A stretch of DNA of 64,000 nt from Vespa crabro (lineage: Eukaryota > Arthropoda > Insecta > Hymenoptera > Vespidae), in NCBI RefSeq assembly GCF_910589235.1, contig NC_060964.1, positions 4,155,492 to 4,219,491 of the forward strand, written 5' to 3'. Made by a program: the position numbers and the translations under genes. Below are positions 1 to 12,300 of this stretch, piece by piece. The notes below the pieces were generated by a model. The model did no database searches and was not told where the DNA came from. It saw only the letters and a list, made by a program, of their open reading frames with translations. Within the stretch, counting starts at the first letter, position 1. Every line of letters starts with the position of its first letter.

Positions 1-1466
1 ATTTCGAACTCAAAAAGTTAAATTACTAAACAAACATCCTTAACAAAATGTTTTGACCTACTTCAAATATGTTTCGCGTTACATCAAGAAACAAAGTGGT
101 ACAGTTAATCGATGCCTCTTACTACTCAGACGGAAATTCAATATAATGAGTATTATATATACTTTAACGTGCTTACGAATTGCATCTCTCTAACAATACA
201 CAAACTTTAAGATACATTAAATCGGCTTTAATTGAGCTATACCGTCAAATAGTATTAACATGAATGAGCTTTTGTATTGTCTAGTTTCTCGCTTGCAGAT
301 ATCATTCAAATAGGTTCAATCTAAATGATCGCCTCAATGATTTTCAAAAGTATTCGAGACCAAGAGATTGGAAAAAAAAGATACAAAAGTGTATTCTTAC
401 AGAAATGGTCCGTATCTACATACATGTATACTATATACTTATATGAATATCTAGTACATGGATATACATATGTATATACTCCACTTTCAACAAGAAAGAC
501 ACTAAAAACAGAATAGTTTTATCGTTAACAACGCGTGAAAGAAGTTCTCTTTTCTCTGTCACGAAACAATCTATTTTTGCATTATCATATAATATAGAAT
601 AAAAAATTCTGCCGAATTTGCGCTTGAATTCTAGATCTTATTAAAACTACACAGCTTGACCCCGTATTATTAATTGCAAGACGACAAGTAGTTGGTAAAG
701 AGAGGTCTGTGAAAGAAAAGCAAAGAAGTGAGAAAAAGAAAGCCCTGTTTGTCCAAAGAAAAATTACTCACTTATGCACGTTCTTTTCGCGAGCTTTAAC
801 AAATTCGTAGACAAATTCGTTCGTTTTCAAGCGTACGGCTTTTCAAGTTGATAAAATTCCAATTGTTCATATTATGTTCTTTGTAAAACCTTATGCACGA
901 AAATATGTATACGTATCTCATGAACAATAAAACTAAATTTTATCGATTTAAAACAAAAACCTATACATCTATTTCTGAGAAACGATTCAACGTTGTTTCC
1001 AATATTTTTTATCGAATAGTTCGTATCAAATATAATGAGAACATTTTCGAAAAGATTATTCTACTAAAAGAAGATTATCGGAGAACTGAGAAAATTGAAG
1101 ATAAAGTTCCTTCTTTGAAAAGATGAGAAATAATTGAAAGAAATAGCATTTTAAGATAAGGAAAAAGGCTTACCATAAGAATCGCTGATTACTTTAACTT
1201 CATATTAAAGATTCCTCAAAACCGATTATCAAATTCCTTTCTCTTCGAGACTTCCACTTTCCTACTTACACCATTTCCATTGACGTATTCTCTTTCTCTA
1301 TTCGTTTCTCTCCTTTCATTTATCCACTCGCTCACTTTCTCTCTCATTCTCTTTCTCGATGCTGAACTTCTCCTCTCACCCCCGCATTACTCTTCACCCT
1401 TCATTCTTCCTCCGTTCCGTGTCGCGATATTAGAATCTACCCAAGCCTCAAGAAATCCGATCGAAC

Positions 1467-1560
1467 TCCTCCATTGGTATTCCTAATGGTGGGGAAGGAC
1501 GTGGTAACGTCGTTTAAAAGCACCAACCAGTTCGATTAAACTTGCAGTCGTTCCCAGTCT
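1467..1560 (+). promoter_or_regulatory. Candidate RNA polymerase II core promoter
   Basis: An inverted CCAAT box lies at 1473-1477, a TATA-like TTTAAAAG at 1513-1520, and an initiator-like GCAGTC with its A at 1546. The spacing (CCAAT about -73, TATA about -33) is the classic arrangement. The DNA around it is richer in CpG than its surroundings. No known gene follows, so the call rests only on motif spacing. Confidence 0.3.
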
Positions 1561-1657
1561 CCATTTTTGATCTCATAAGCAGAAACGTTAAGAGAAATAT
1601 AACGAATTATCTTGCTGACAAGCGATTAGAACAGATGGAAGGGACAGTTGCCGTTTA

Positions 1658-1756
1658 ATGGCGTTTAAGAAACCATTCGTAGAAGCATCTCACGTCGAAG
1701 GAAATGAACGTGTTATCGTGATCGTATCTAACGCCTTATGGCATCGACGACAATAA
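1658..1756 (+). CDS. Possible 32-residue small ORF
   Basis: This ATG-to-TAA frame encodes 32 residues (starts MAFKKPFVEA, ends LWHRRQ), about 110 bases downstream of the promoter-like site. A 7-codon upstream ORF at 1635-1658 ends in TAATG, so its stop overlaps this start by one base, an arrangement compatible with reinitiation. No family is recognised. It may be a chance ORF or part of a spliced exon. Confidence 0.2.
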   Translation: MAFKKPFVEASHVEGNERVIVIVSNALWHRRQ

Positions 1757-2578
1757 GAAAATAAATGATAGCCTTTTTCTTACACATAGACGTTGTCATC
1801 TTTCGTTCAAACGAATCGAAGTAGGTGATCACCCTAAGGCTTTAAAGCTATGAATCAATCGAATTGCATTCACAGCGATTCGACCCTGAAACATACTTGA
1901 CTGTAATATGATTTATTTTACGTTCGAGTATGTGAAGGACAGAATTGACGTTAGAATACTGGTCCTAGATATCCAAGGATTTTCCTTTGTATGGCTTTTT
2001 TTTTTGAAGATTGAAGAAACTATCCTGGAAAAAAGAATAATCAAGAGAAAAATTGAAAAAAAACTACGCTTACTTCTAAAAGAAATTTTATTCAGAAAAG
2101 AAAAGAAAGGAGGAAGAAGAAGAAGAAAAGAAAAAATAAAACTATCATACTATCACTTTATAAACTATCCAATTCATTTTTTTCTTTTTTTTTTTAATAT
2201 TTTCAAATATCCTTCAATTATCTTTTAAATAGACGATCAAAATAATTCATTTAATAAAATTTCATTCAAGATTTCTTGGCCGAAAAAATTGAACTATTTT
2301 TTGTCACGTAATGAAAGCTGCTTTTCCGCCCTGATTAATCATAAAGGATTCACATGAAAAGCAATACGTTGAAACTCTCAAAAATAATATTTTAAAAACA
2401 AAACGATAATCCATAAATATTCCAGACAATTGTTCTGTTTAACTTCAATGATTCTTCGTAATCGAATCATCAAATATCACTTTTTACCGAACAAAGAAAC
2501 ATTTTAACATTATATGCGATCATAAGTATTCACTTCGTATTACTTGAATACAGAAAAAACAATTAACAACGAAAATGA

Positions 2579-2580
<2 letters not shown>

Positions 2581-2611
<31 letters not shown>

Positions 2612-2620
2612 ATTTATCTA

Positions 2621-2660
<40 letters not shown>
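2581..2660. repeat. (CT)n microsatellite with TCTA interruptions
   Basis: About 80 bases of CT dinucleotides with a short TCTA core. Confidence 0.95.
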
Positions 2661-3179
2661 AACAACAAATTCTATACCATAAGCCAAATGATAACACAAT
2701 AATGGAATTATTCGCCGCAGTTAACAACATGTTAACCTCCCTGAAATTAAAGCTTCTCACATGTAATCACGTAATTTCCGCTTACTGAAATGGTACGATG
2801 ATTATACGAAAATGATCATATATATGCAACATAGATTGGATTCCGGCAAGAGTATAACTATATGCAAGTACGAATAATGTTTTTTGTGCTTACTATTTCC
2901 AATCCTAATTTAAAAACGATAATTAGTACCAACATTATGGATAAATACTAAAATTAATATATTTCTTTTAATAAAGAATTTCAAAGAAGATTTTAATCCA
3001 CCATTCTTCTCTTCAAAATACTTCTATTGATCGACTCCTGTATTGACCATCATCTTCGACTGCAACAAAGAGTAATATTATCGGAAAGTATGAAACTTAA
3101 GATTACTTTCTTTTGTATTCTATTCGAAACGAAAAGGCTTTTCAATAAAAATATTCTTCCCGATGTACCACTTTTCAAG

Positions 3180-3182
<3 letters not shown>

Positions 3183-3244
<62 letters not shown>
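3183..3244. repeat. (AT)n microsatellite
   Basis: About 60 bases of uninterrupted AT. Confidence 0.95.
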
Positions 3245-3246
<2 letters not shown>

Positions 3247-3627
3247 CGAAGAGTAAATAGAAAGAGCTCTTATCTTATTAACAATTACCATTAGCATTCT
3301 TACAAAATCGTAATTTTTTAAACATACTTTAATTTAATTTAAATTTCATTTTAGTTCACATACTATACGATTATCATATCTCATTAATATCTAATCGAAT
3401 AAGTTTTTCGTATAGATAAATATCATATCTTGATAGAAATCACACTTTATCAAATATACTACTAACAAAGTCAACAATGTTAAAAAAATAATTGTTTTCG
3501 AATCAATGATAAATTCTGTTTACGAATGTTATCATCAAAACGAGACTAAACTCTACTACGTAAGTTCTTAGAACGGCAATTGTTCCCTAATGGATTAAAT
3601 TCGGTGGAGTAATTATTGCTGTCTCAT

Positions 3628-3659
3628 TAAAAAAAAAAAAAAAAAAAAAGAAAAAAAAA
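3628..3659. repeat. Poly(A) tract
   Basis: An A-rich run of about 30 bases broken by a single G. Nothing recognisable adjoins it to mark it as a retrotransposon tail. Confidence 0.8.
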
Positions 3660-4317
3660 CCAGAGCACTCATGAAAGACCCGCTTAGCCTACTTTCTTCC
3701 ATTTGGAAGATTGCACACTTTAAACAATATATACATTTATATGAACAACATATCTCAAAAGATATAAAGTATATAAGTAAAGTTTTTTCTTTAACAGGAT
3801 TCATTGTAAATGGCAGAAATTGAAATACATAAAGAGCATTGTACACAACGTAAAACAAAAATGTTTCGTTAATAACTATACAATCCTAGAAGCGTATGCC
3901 GCGGTTTGATAAAGCTTTTCTACGTTTTCCATTTTCTCAAGTACATTACAATGAAAAAAATAAATTACTAAATTCATTGAAATTTCTTTAGTATACTACT
4001 ATAGTAGTAGTATTAATGCAATATATAGAAAACTATTCCTACAGGAAAAAAAAAATATTACTAGAAGTTCTACTTCACAGATGTAGTATGGAAACGATAT
4101 AAAAATAATACATAATATATAAATTTATATTCACTAATTATTATCTTTAACTAAAATAATCGACAAAATCTTGATTTTAGTCGTGTAAATATATATATAC
4201 TTGATATACTTTATATTTATCCACAAATGTCTACTATATCCAAGCTATTTATCTATTTAATATTATAATATTTACTCAGAATTTGATTGAAAAGTTTTTG
4301 AAAATATATCGAAATAT

Positions 4318-4446
4318 GCAGCTATTCGCCCGGTAATACTTGCGTTATACCCGGTAATAATTTACAATTAGATTTCAATATATCGCAAGTATTACCGACC
4401 CAGATCTCACCACGTGGAGGTTGCTGCTTATAGAGATCCACGGGAT
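4318..4446 (+). repeat. Dispersed structured repeat, copy A
   Basis: A perfect 13-base inverted repeat (4332-4344 with 4384-4396, arms GGTAATACTTGCG and complement) is followed by CCAGATCTC, CGTGGAG and a GAGATC that can pair back to GATCTC. A diverged copy with the same order of blocks lies at 25500-25610. Flanks also show weaker similarity (for example TTTGATTGAA upstream). Probably a non-autonomous mobile element; a structured RNA is possible. Confidence 0.5.
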
Positions 4447-4635
4447 AAAGATGACTCTTATCTTTTATACTATTATTATTACTATTACTATTACTATTAT
4501 TAAAAAATTAAAGCAATGGAGTGAATGTAATTATTAAAGTTTGATTATACGGAAAGAGGGATTTTATATTTACTCGTCAAAATGCAAAAGAAAAAATTAA
4601 TATCTATCAAAATCTGGAAAAAGTTTTCATTAATA

Positions 4636-4768
4636 TTAAAAGGGACCGGAAAGTAATATCGTTTCTACGCATGTCGATATTTGATTGTGATTAAAAATAA
4701 AAACTTATTAAAAATTCATTCGTTTGAATTTAATTTAAAAAAGCAACATTACTTTCCGGTCCACCTAA
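4636..4768. mobile_element. Mariner-type MITE (133 bp)
   Basis: Terminal inverted repeats share a GGACCGGAAAGTAAT core at both ends, and the element is flanked by TA dinucleotides (4634-4635 and 4769-4770), as expected for Tc1/mariner insertion. The right end reads TTAGGTGGACCGG inward, resembling mariner termini. There is no internal coding capacity, so this is a non-autonomous deletion derivative. Confidence 0.65.
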
Positions 4769-5316
4769 TATTACGTGCTGTTAACGACACCGAACTTAAA
4801 GTTTAACTTTATTGAAATACTAAATCGAAATTATTTGATATTTAATTGTAATCTTCAAAAGAATGCACATTATTGTTTAAATATTAATTTATTATACTTC
4901 GTGTATATTATACATCGTTTAAATAATTATAAAATTATTCCAAAATTATATACTATTCCTAAGACCTATTAGTATGAATGTCTGAACATGGATTTGTTTA
5001 TTTTTACCATAGGATTATCAGTTAGAAGCTTATTAAAATGCCTGAATAAATTACCGTGGCTTTTTCGTGTGAGCGGACAAAACATGTTTCCTTGCTTTTT
5101 GAATGGACCAAAAAACCTGAATACCGGTTTACGCATACAAATAAGGAAACAATTGTTTACTTCACGGAACAAAACGCACGCCATTCTGATATGTATATGA
5201 ATACCAGTAGTGGAAATAATAGCTTTTTCTCTTTTACCTCAAAATTCAATTGCGCCATTGTTTGAAACTTTTTTCACAAAAAGTGTCAAAAATAGTATTT
5301 ACTTTAACAGTGAGTC

Positions 5317-5520
5317 CAAGTATAATTCTTGAACGGTTTTGATGAACAAAATCTTATTTTAAAGATAAAGATTTAAGAAAGAACATGGCTTTTTCAAATT
5401 ATTTAAAAAGCTTAATTTTTATGCATAAACTATTGTTGAAAACATATCATTTTTGATAGAATTTTTTTCAAAGAAAGTAAAGCTTTTTCAAAATGAGACC
5501 TTGTTCAAGAATTACGCCTG
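5317..5520. mobile_element. Tc1-like MITE (204 bp)
   Basis: Imperfect terminal inverted repeats of about 20 bases (15 of 20 match) share the core TAATTCTTGAAC. The right end starts CAGGCG inward and is followed by TA at 5521-5522; the left flank has TC where TA is expected, probably a mutated target site. The interior is AT-rich with no transposase. Confidence 0.55.
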
Positions 5521-5653
5521 TACTCATTGTTGGTATAAACCATTATAAAACCAGAGTTGAACAGTCTTAAGTATCACCAAGCTTCGTTTAAAAACCTTTA
5601 CACAATCCTCATTTAATCTCTATTCAGCGAAATCTATTTAATCTTTATTACGT

Positions 5654-8087
5654 TCAAGTGCTAATATAAGTATTCATAAGAAAGATTAGCAAAAATCCGG
5701 TCGTAGTCGAAAAAAATTGAAAAATACCGGCGGAACGGCGTGAACTTTTGTGCCATCTCGCTCTTTCACGTGGCAAAACTTCACTGACCGTAACGTAAAG
5801 TAACGTCCCTCCTGCTAATCCTTGCAAAATCGGTAGCAATGCTTGAGACCATGATGCATTTCCCTACATAAAAATTTCCATTTAAAATAATATTAAATTT
5901 TCTAATGATTTATTCAATTTCATCAAAAGCATATGCATCCATCACTTACCTCTGACGTAAACATACCAATTCCTATACCTATAACAGAACTAATGGCAAA
6001 TACAAAACTCGCTAGGGCGAGTTTGCTCGTGGAATTACCCGTACCTATTAATTCTAAACCCATACAGAATCCAACGATAAATTTATGAGATGCCACGGCC
6101 ACTAAGAAAAGCAGAATCTGTAATTAATTAAAAATAAGATATTATATTTTAAAATGAGTTTATGTAAAAGTTAATATATAAATCTATGTCAATTTAATAG
6201 GCATATCGATGAAATATCATTATCAATGGAACGAAGTTCTAAAGAGAAGAATCTATTCAAATCGTATCATGACGTTCCATAACACATTATCAGCGACATA
6301 TCTACAACTCCACAAGATCTTATTTTTATTATTTACTATATATACTTTTATTATTTACTAAAAATTATTTACTATACATTGACAATTAAAAGCATAATTG
6401 AATTGTCAAAGTTTGAAATCGAATCGTTTAAAGAAATTAAACTTGAATCATTTTTGAAAAATATTACGATTATTCGATTATAAGAGAAAAAAAAGAGAAA
6501 TTCTCCATGATAAAAAACTTTAACAAATTTTCATGAAACTCAAAACTTAATAATATTACGAACCTCAGCCGGTTTTTTTTGTAAGCCAATAGCCAATCCC
6601 TCCAAGATTGAATGAATGGTGAGTGCCAGTAAAAGGCCTACAGAGCCCACTTTGGCATCCGAGCAAGGTTCCGTGTGAGAGCCGTGACATAAAAATGTCA
6701 ACTCCTCGTTGGAATAAGAGGCACGTGCGTTTGATGCGTATTGCATCGATCCATAATAACTTGATTTCCGATTGGTGTATTCATTATTCTCGCGCAAATT
6801 CGATTGATACCCCATTTTAGTTTCATTCGGGTAAACGCTTCTCACATTTTGGCTTGCTACGTTGTAACCAAACTGTTGAGAATGGGGGCGTCGATATTCT
6901 CTATAATCAAGATTCCATTTAGATAATTGCCCATCGACGCATCATTGTAGGGGATTCAAAGTAAACATTGTCTTATCGCAGTGCTATCAATTACTTTGAA
7001 AGCTTTTCTCAAATAATAAGAAATAAGAGAAATAATATCACAAAATTATAAAAGTAAAATAAAAGATCCTGAATGCTTTTTCTTTTATCAAAATAAAATC
7101 ATTAAAATCTTGTTGGGTTAACATGTACACTGATCGATACTATTTTCGTTTCGTTTCGTTTCGTTAAGTTTTATTTCGTTTCGTTAAGTTTCGTTTCGTT
7201 TAGCAAACATGACAGCTTTTTTAACACCACAAAGGCCGATCAACCGAGCGCATGCGCATCTTAAGACACCCGATAATGCGTTTATCTTTTAAACGAATTT
7301 TCCGAACAATTTGATGCTTCAAAGTCGACCAAATATAGCGACCAACAGAATCGATTACGCTAAAGATAAAAGATACCGCTGTGCTCGAGACACGAATGTA
7401 TTTTTCTCAACATCACTTCTATTTTTATCGTCGGATGTGCTAAACCCGAGCTATCGATCTTTGGTTCGTTTGTATGTATATCAATTTATTAACACAAACC
7501 ATTTGTGGCTTGAAAAGATAAGATGTTTAAGAATAAAACACGACGCGGAATAAGAATGCATGTAAAATTATTACAAAAGAAAATTTATCTTATCTACTTA
7601 CGAACACATCAAGATTTATAATACATAAGTGCATCTCAATTGAAAAAATAATTAGAATTGAAAGTCATATAATCTATAAAATATACAATTTGATGTGATA
7701 AAGATGTTCATTTTCGTATACCTACCCACAAACTTGAAAGTTTCTATTTCTGTTTCCATGGTCATGATTATACGAGTTTGGAGAATAATCGATATTGCTA
7801 CCCCAAAAATAATGAACACACTCGTCAACGAAATAAAGTAAAAGAAATCCACAAGAAATAGCAAGTTCTCCGTATTTTGGTAGGGACTCTCTTACTTCTG
7901 GTAGCATGTGAAGTATCGAAGTGGCTAATAAGACTCCTCCGCCGAAACAAAGTACACAAGAGAGAATTAACTTATGTTGAAAATCTCGTACATGTGAAAC
8001 GAAACACGCTGGCGCAATACTCACGACAAAACTCCCAATGCCGATCGTGAGTATCGACGCAATTTTCACTTGTGTCGCGGTCACGTA

Positions 8088-8090
<3 letters not shown>
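5654..8090 (-). CDS. ZIP (SLC39) zinc/iron transporter, ZIP1-3-like
   Basis: Four exons on the minus strand: 8090-7726, 6900-6564, 6117-5950 and 5863-5654, giving about 359 residues. Exon 1 carries three hydrophobic helices (about residues 7-110), including GGGVLLATSILHMLPEV. Exon 2 is a Ser/Tyr/Asn-rich cytoplasmic loop, then HSILEGLAIGLQ, the metal-site helix of the family. Exon 3 has the partner motif VASHKFIVGFCMG. Exon 4 has GLAGGTLLYVTVSEVLPRE. Together these histidines and glutamates form the ZIP metal-transport path; members move Zn2+ into the cytosol across plasma or vesicle membranes. Length and motif order fit the human ZIP1/2/3 and Drosophila Zip42C group. The exon 1/2 junction (GG|A) uses a weak acceptor at 6901-6902 and is the least certain point. 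The ATG is directly preceded by a 43-base poly(A) on this strand. The gene is divergent from DHX34. Confidence 0.85.
7141..7202. repeat. (TTTCG)n pentanucleotide repeat
   Basis: About a dozen imperfect TTTCG units with TTAAG interruptions, inside intron 1 of the ZIP gene. Confidence 0.85.

Positions 8091-8133
<43 letters not shown>
8091..8133. repeat. Poly(T) tract, 43 bases
   Basis: Uninterrupted T run; on the minus strand it is a poly(A) ending exactly at the ZIP start codon. It may be 5' leader or the remains of a retrotransposon tail. Confidence 0.9.
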
Positions 8134-9304
8134 CATTCAAATGCACCTTTAAACGTCTCTTATAGACTGTACGCTATAATCAGAAAGACTCTTCTTATTT
8201 CTTGTTAATCTACTGAACACGATAAGATCGATACTCGAAAGATATCGGAAAGTAAAACGAAAAAAATAATCGTCTACATTGAAATAACGTCCACATAGAT
8301 GTCCACACTAATAGAAATGTATCATCCAAAAGGATTATTCATATGAACTTCGAAATTCGAAAATAATAGAATAGTGCTTTCAATAAATTTTTTTAGACTA
8401 ATCAATTTGATTCTTTATGATCTGTTCTTTTGTTAAAATTCCTATCGATGAATTAATATTACAGATAATATAAATTATTCAAAAAGAAATGATTCTTTGT
8501 TTTCTCTTCATACAGATAAATTATAATCTCAATTCCTCTATTTTCGTTTGATTTTTATTTCATTATTTTTTTAATTATTTAATTAAATGCACACATTTAA
8601 AAATAATAATTTGAACATAGGTAAATACATTTCATTTCCAATTTAATCAATCTTACCTAAAGCAATACAATTATTATACATTGATTTATAACTATTATTG
8701 AATTAATTTATCATATTTAATATTTACAATTAAAACGAATTTGACAACTACTTATCTCATGAGCTTAGAAATATCTATTTAGAAGTTTTTAGTACTAATC
8801 TTTGCTAATAGTAGCGCTATAATCCGTTTCTGTCAGTATATCGATAATATAGAACACGATACAAATATGATAAAATGAAGATTATCGACAAGATTTTTTC
8901 TGAAATAATAATATGGTAAAAATAGCTACGCTAAATAACGATAGGAGAATATATGTGTATTTTCTTTGGTATGTCATAGAAAATGATAAATATATATAAT
9001 AAAGATAAAATTCATAAAATAAACTGTATCATCAAAAACGAAATGATTGACATAAATGAAATCAACATAAATAAGTCCTTCGTTAACTGATGCTTATAAC
9101 ATTTTATTTATGTGGCTTTACCATCTATCTTAAAATTCATAGATCATTTATATTTATTCGATGTTATCGTTATTACAATCAGCTGTAGTCTGTATATACT
9201 TCAGTAAAAACATGTTATTTTTAACTGTGCCATTTAATTGTGTATTTTAACAGTTGTTTAATTAAAACTTTCCTTTAATTTAAAGGCTAAATATTAAAAC
9301 AATC
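8134..9304. other. Divergent intergenic region ZIP / DHX34
   Basis: AT-rich and without coding potential. It separates two divergent genes and probably holds both promoters; the only clear motif is the palindrome at 8839-8846. Confidence 0.6.
8839..8846. promoter_or_regulatory. DRE-type palindrome TATCGATA
   Basis: A perfect TATCGATA, the DREF/BEAF binding core in Drosophila promoters, directly follows a TCAGT initiator-like motif at 8833-8837. It lies between the ZIP and DHX34 starts. Function is inferred from motif and position only. Confidence 0.35.
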
Positions 9305-12300
9305 ATGTCATCTCATTATGCACCTAATCATAATCGTGATCAAAATGACTATGTTTCTAACAAAAAAAGACATAATAAAAGAGACGATAATATTACTGAA
9401 AGTAAAAAACATAAATCTTTAAGTTCACATAGTTCGTTTAGTCATTCAACTTCGCAAAGGAATAAAGATGATGAAGAATATAAACAAATGGATTTAACAA
9501 ATCATGGCACTGAACAATCGTATGAATATAAGTCACAATATGATATTAAAAACTTTTCTTTTAGTAAACATACAAACGAATTAAATAAAGTATTTACAGC
9601 CAATACAAACTTGATTCCTGATACAAATGACTTTTGGAAATTTGTTCATAAATATGAAATGATAGAAAAAAGAATGAATAATACAAATGAAATAGAAAGA
9701 GTCTCTGATTTGAATTCGCTTGGAGTACCAAAAATATATCATAAAACACATTGTATAAATTTCAAATTAAATTTAAGTTTTGGAGAGTTATTTGCCAGAG
9801 TTCCTGAAACTAAAGCATTAACAAAAGGGCTATTATTGAAATTCAAATATATAATTAGTTTATATTTAGATTTTAAACAAAAAGAAAAATTTACTAAATT
9901 AAAAAAACTTAGAGAAACACAAGCAAATCTACCTGTTGCTCAATATAAAAATGAAATTATTGAAACAATTAAGCAAGAAAGAGTAGTTATTATAGCTGGT
10001 GACACTGGTTGTGGAAAGTCAACTCAAGTGCCCCAATATTTATATTCTGCTGGTTTTAATAAAATTGGTAAGATTTTTTATTTATATATTTTATATTTTT
10101 ATTAAATGTCATATCAAATAACTAATTGCTTCATTTTTACAGTTTGTACACAACCAAGAAGAATAGCATGCATATCTTTAGCAAAGCGTGTAGCTTTTGA
10201 AACATTAACTGAAAACTATAATGAAGTTGGTTATCAAATTCGCTTTGAAAAACAAAAAACTCAAGAAACAAAAATTACTTTTATTACAGAGGGTTTACTG
10301 TTAAGACAAGTAAAAATTATGCTAATCTCAATGATAACATATTAATATTTTTATAATATAACAAGAAAAAACAAAATACGTTATAGCAAATTAATAATTT
10401 TCTGATATACTCATAAATTAGAAATTTATTAAATCTGTAGGTATCAGGTGAATCAGGATTATTACCCTATGATGTTGTAGTATTGGATGAAGTACATGAA
10501 CGTAATTTACATGGTGACTTCCTATTAGGTGTTATGAAATGTATTATACATCAAGAATCTAATATAAAGTTAATACTGATGTCTGCTACGATCAATATAC
10601 AGTTGTTCAGTAATTACTTTGCAAAAGAGAATGCAAAAGTGATACAGGTTAAACAATATATATTTGTAACATAAAGAAAGAATAATGCGCACTTATTATT
10701 TATTCATGTTATTTATTGGAGTCATTTATTTAGGTTCCTGGAAGATTATATCCAATTCAATTATTATTCCGACCTATTACTATAGAAGATATGAGATATA
10801 AAAACAATAGATTTAATCCCAGTCCATATGTACAAATAATGCAAATGATTGATCACAAATATCCAGGTAAGTTTACACATTTTATCTATACAATTTTATA
10901 TGTTATAATAATGATTTAATTTGTTTTTAGCTGATGAAAAAGGTGATTTATTAATATTTCTAAGCGGAATGAAAGAAATTACTGCAGTTGTAGATGCTGC
11001 CAAGGAATATAGTACAAAAAAAAATAATTGGATTGTTTTACCATTACATAGCTCACTCTCTCTTGCTGACCAAGATAAAGTATAAGACTGGATAATATTT
11101 TTAATAAAGTTTATAGTGTTAGCTAATGAAAACATACTAAAAAAAAATATTTTTTAGGTATTTGATTATGCTCCAGATGAAGTCAGAAAATGTATTGTAT
11201 CTACAAATATTGCTGAAACCTCTATTACCATAGATGGAATTAGATTTGTAGTAGATAGCGGTAAAGTGAAAGAAATGAGTTATGATCCTTTATGTAAAAT
11301 GGAGCGCCTTAAAGAATTCTGGATCAGTAAAGCTAGTGCAGAACAAAGGAAAGGTCGTGCTGGTAGAACTGGACCTGGTGTATGTTATAGGTATGTTAAT
11401 TAAAGTTTTCAGATAATATAATAATAAATATTTTATTATTATACTATCTAAGAATTTTATTATCTATAGGCTTTATTCTGAAGAGGAATATACAGCTCTT
11501 GAAGAATATTCGACTCCTGAAATACAACGTGTACCTTTAGATTCTTTATTATTACAAATGATTGCTATGGGATTACCAGATGCAAGAAAGTTTCCATTTA
11601 TAGAACCTCCACCATCACAAAGCATAGAAAATTCAATATTATCATTAAAGGAGCATGTAAGTAATTAGTTTATAAAGACGTAGAATTCATCTTGTTTACT
11701 GATTATAAATTTAAATCAACTTTATCTATTATACACATAATGTATTACCTAACATATTTTTCTTTTTCATTTTAGAGAGCGTTAACAAATGATGAAAAAT
11801 TAACATCTATTGGAGTAACATTAGCACGTCTCCCAGTTGATATAAGAATAGGAAAAATGTTAATAATGGGTTCTATTTTCCATCAAGTTGAACCAGTATT
11901 ATCACTTGCTGCTGCTTTAAGCATACAAACTCCTTTCACGAACAGAGCTTATAAAGACATAGAATGTGAGGTAAGAATTGCTAAATAATATTTAATTTCA
12001 TTACAGTTTTCCTTAATTACATTTAAAAATTGTTAAAGACATCTAGGAAAAAGTTAGAATCTGACCATGGTGATCCTATAACATTATTAAATGCATTTAG
12101 AGAATGGTTGGAAGTGAAACAACAAAGTATACACGAATCTAGAGGAAGCGGAAGTAACAGCAGAAAATGGTGTAGAAGAAGAGGCTTAGAGGAACAAAGA
12201 TTTTATGAAATGATAAAATTACGTACACAATTTAAAGAATTACTTCAAGTTAGTTAAAATAATCATAAATATTTGACTTGTTTTATGCTTACGTGATATT

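Larger units (their letters stand above)
1..5653. other. Gene-poor 5' stretch
   Basis: No conserved coding region could be recognised on either strand. The open frames here are low-complexity or AT-rich and have no family resemblance. The stretch holds microsatellites, a promoter-like site near 1.5 kb, a structured dispersed repeat near 4.3 kb and two short inverted-repeat elements (4636-4768 and 5317-5520). It may be intron or upstream sequence of a gene outside the window. Confidence 0.6.

Noticed and set aside
1280..1486. 68-residue frame beginning MTYSLSLFVSLLSF
   Set aside because: CT-rich hydrophobic translation without motif; ends in the promoter-like patch.
4769..5265. Open frames of 65-71 residues on both strands
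   Set aside because: No family resemblance; overlapping open frames on both strands lie between two MITEs.
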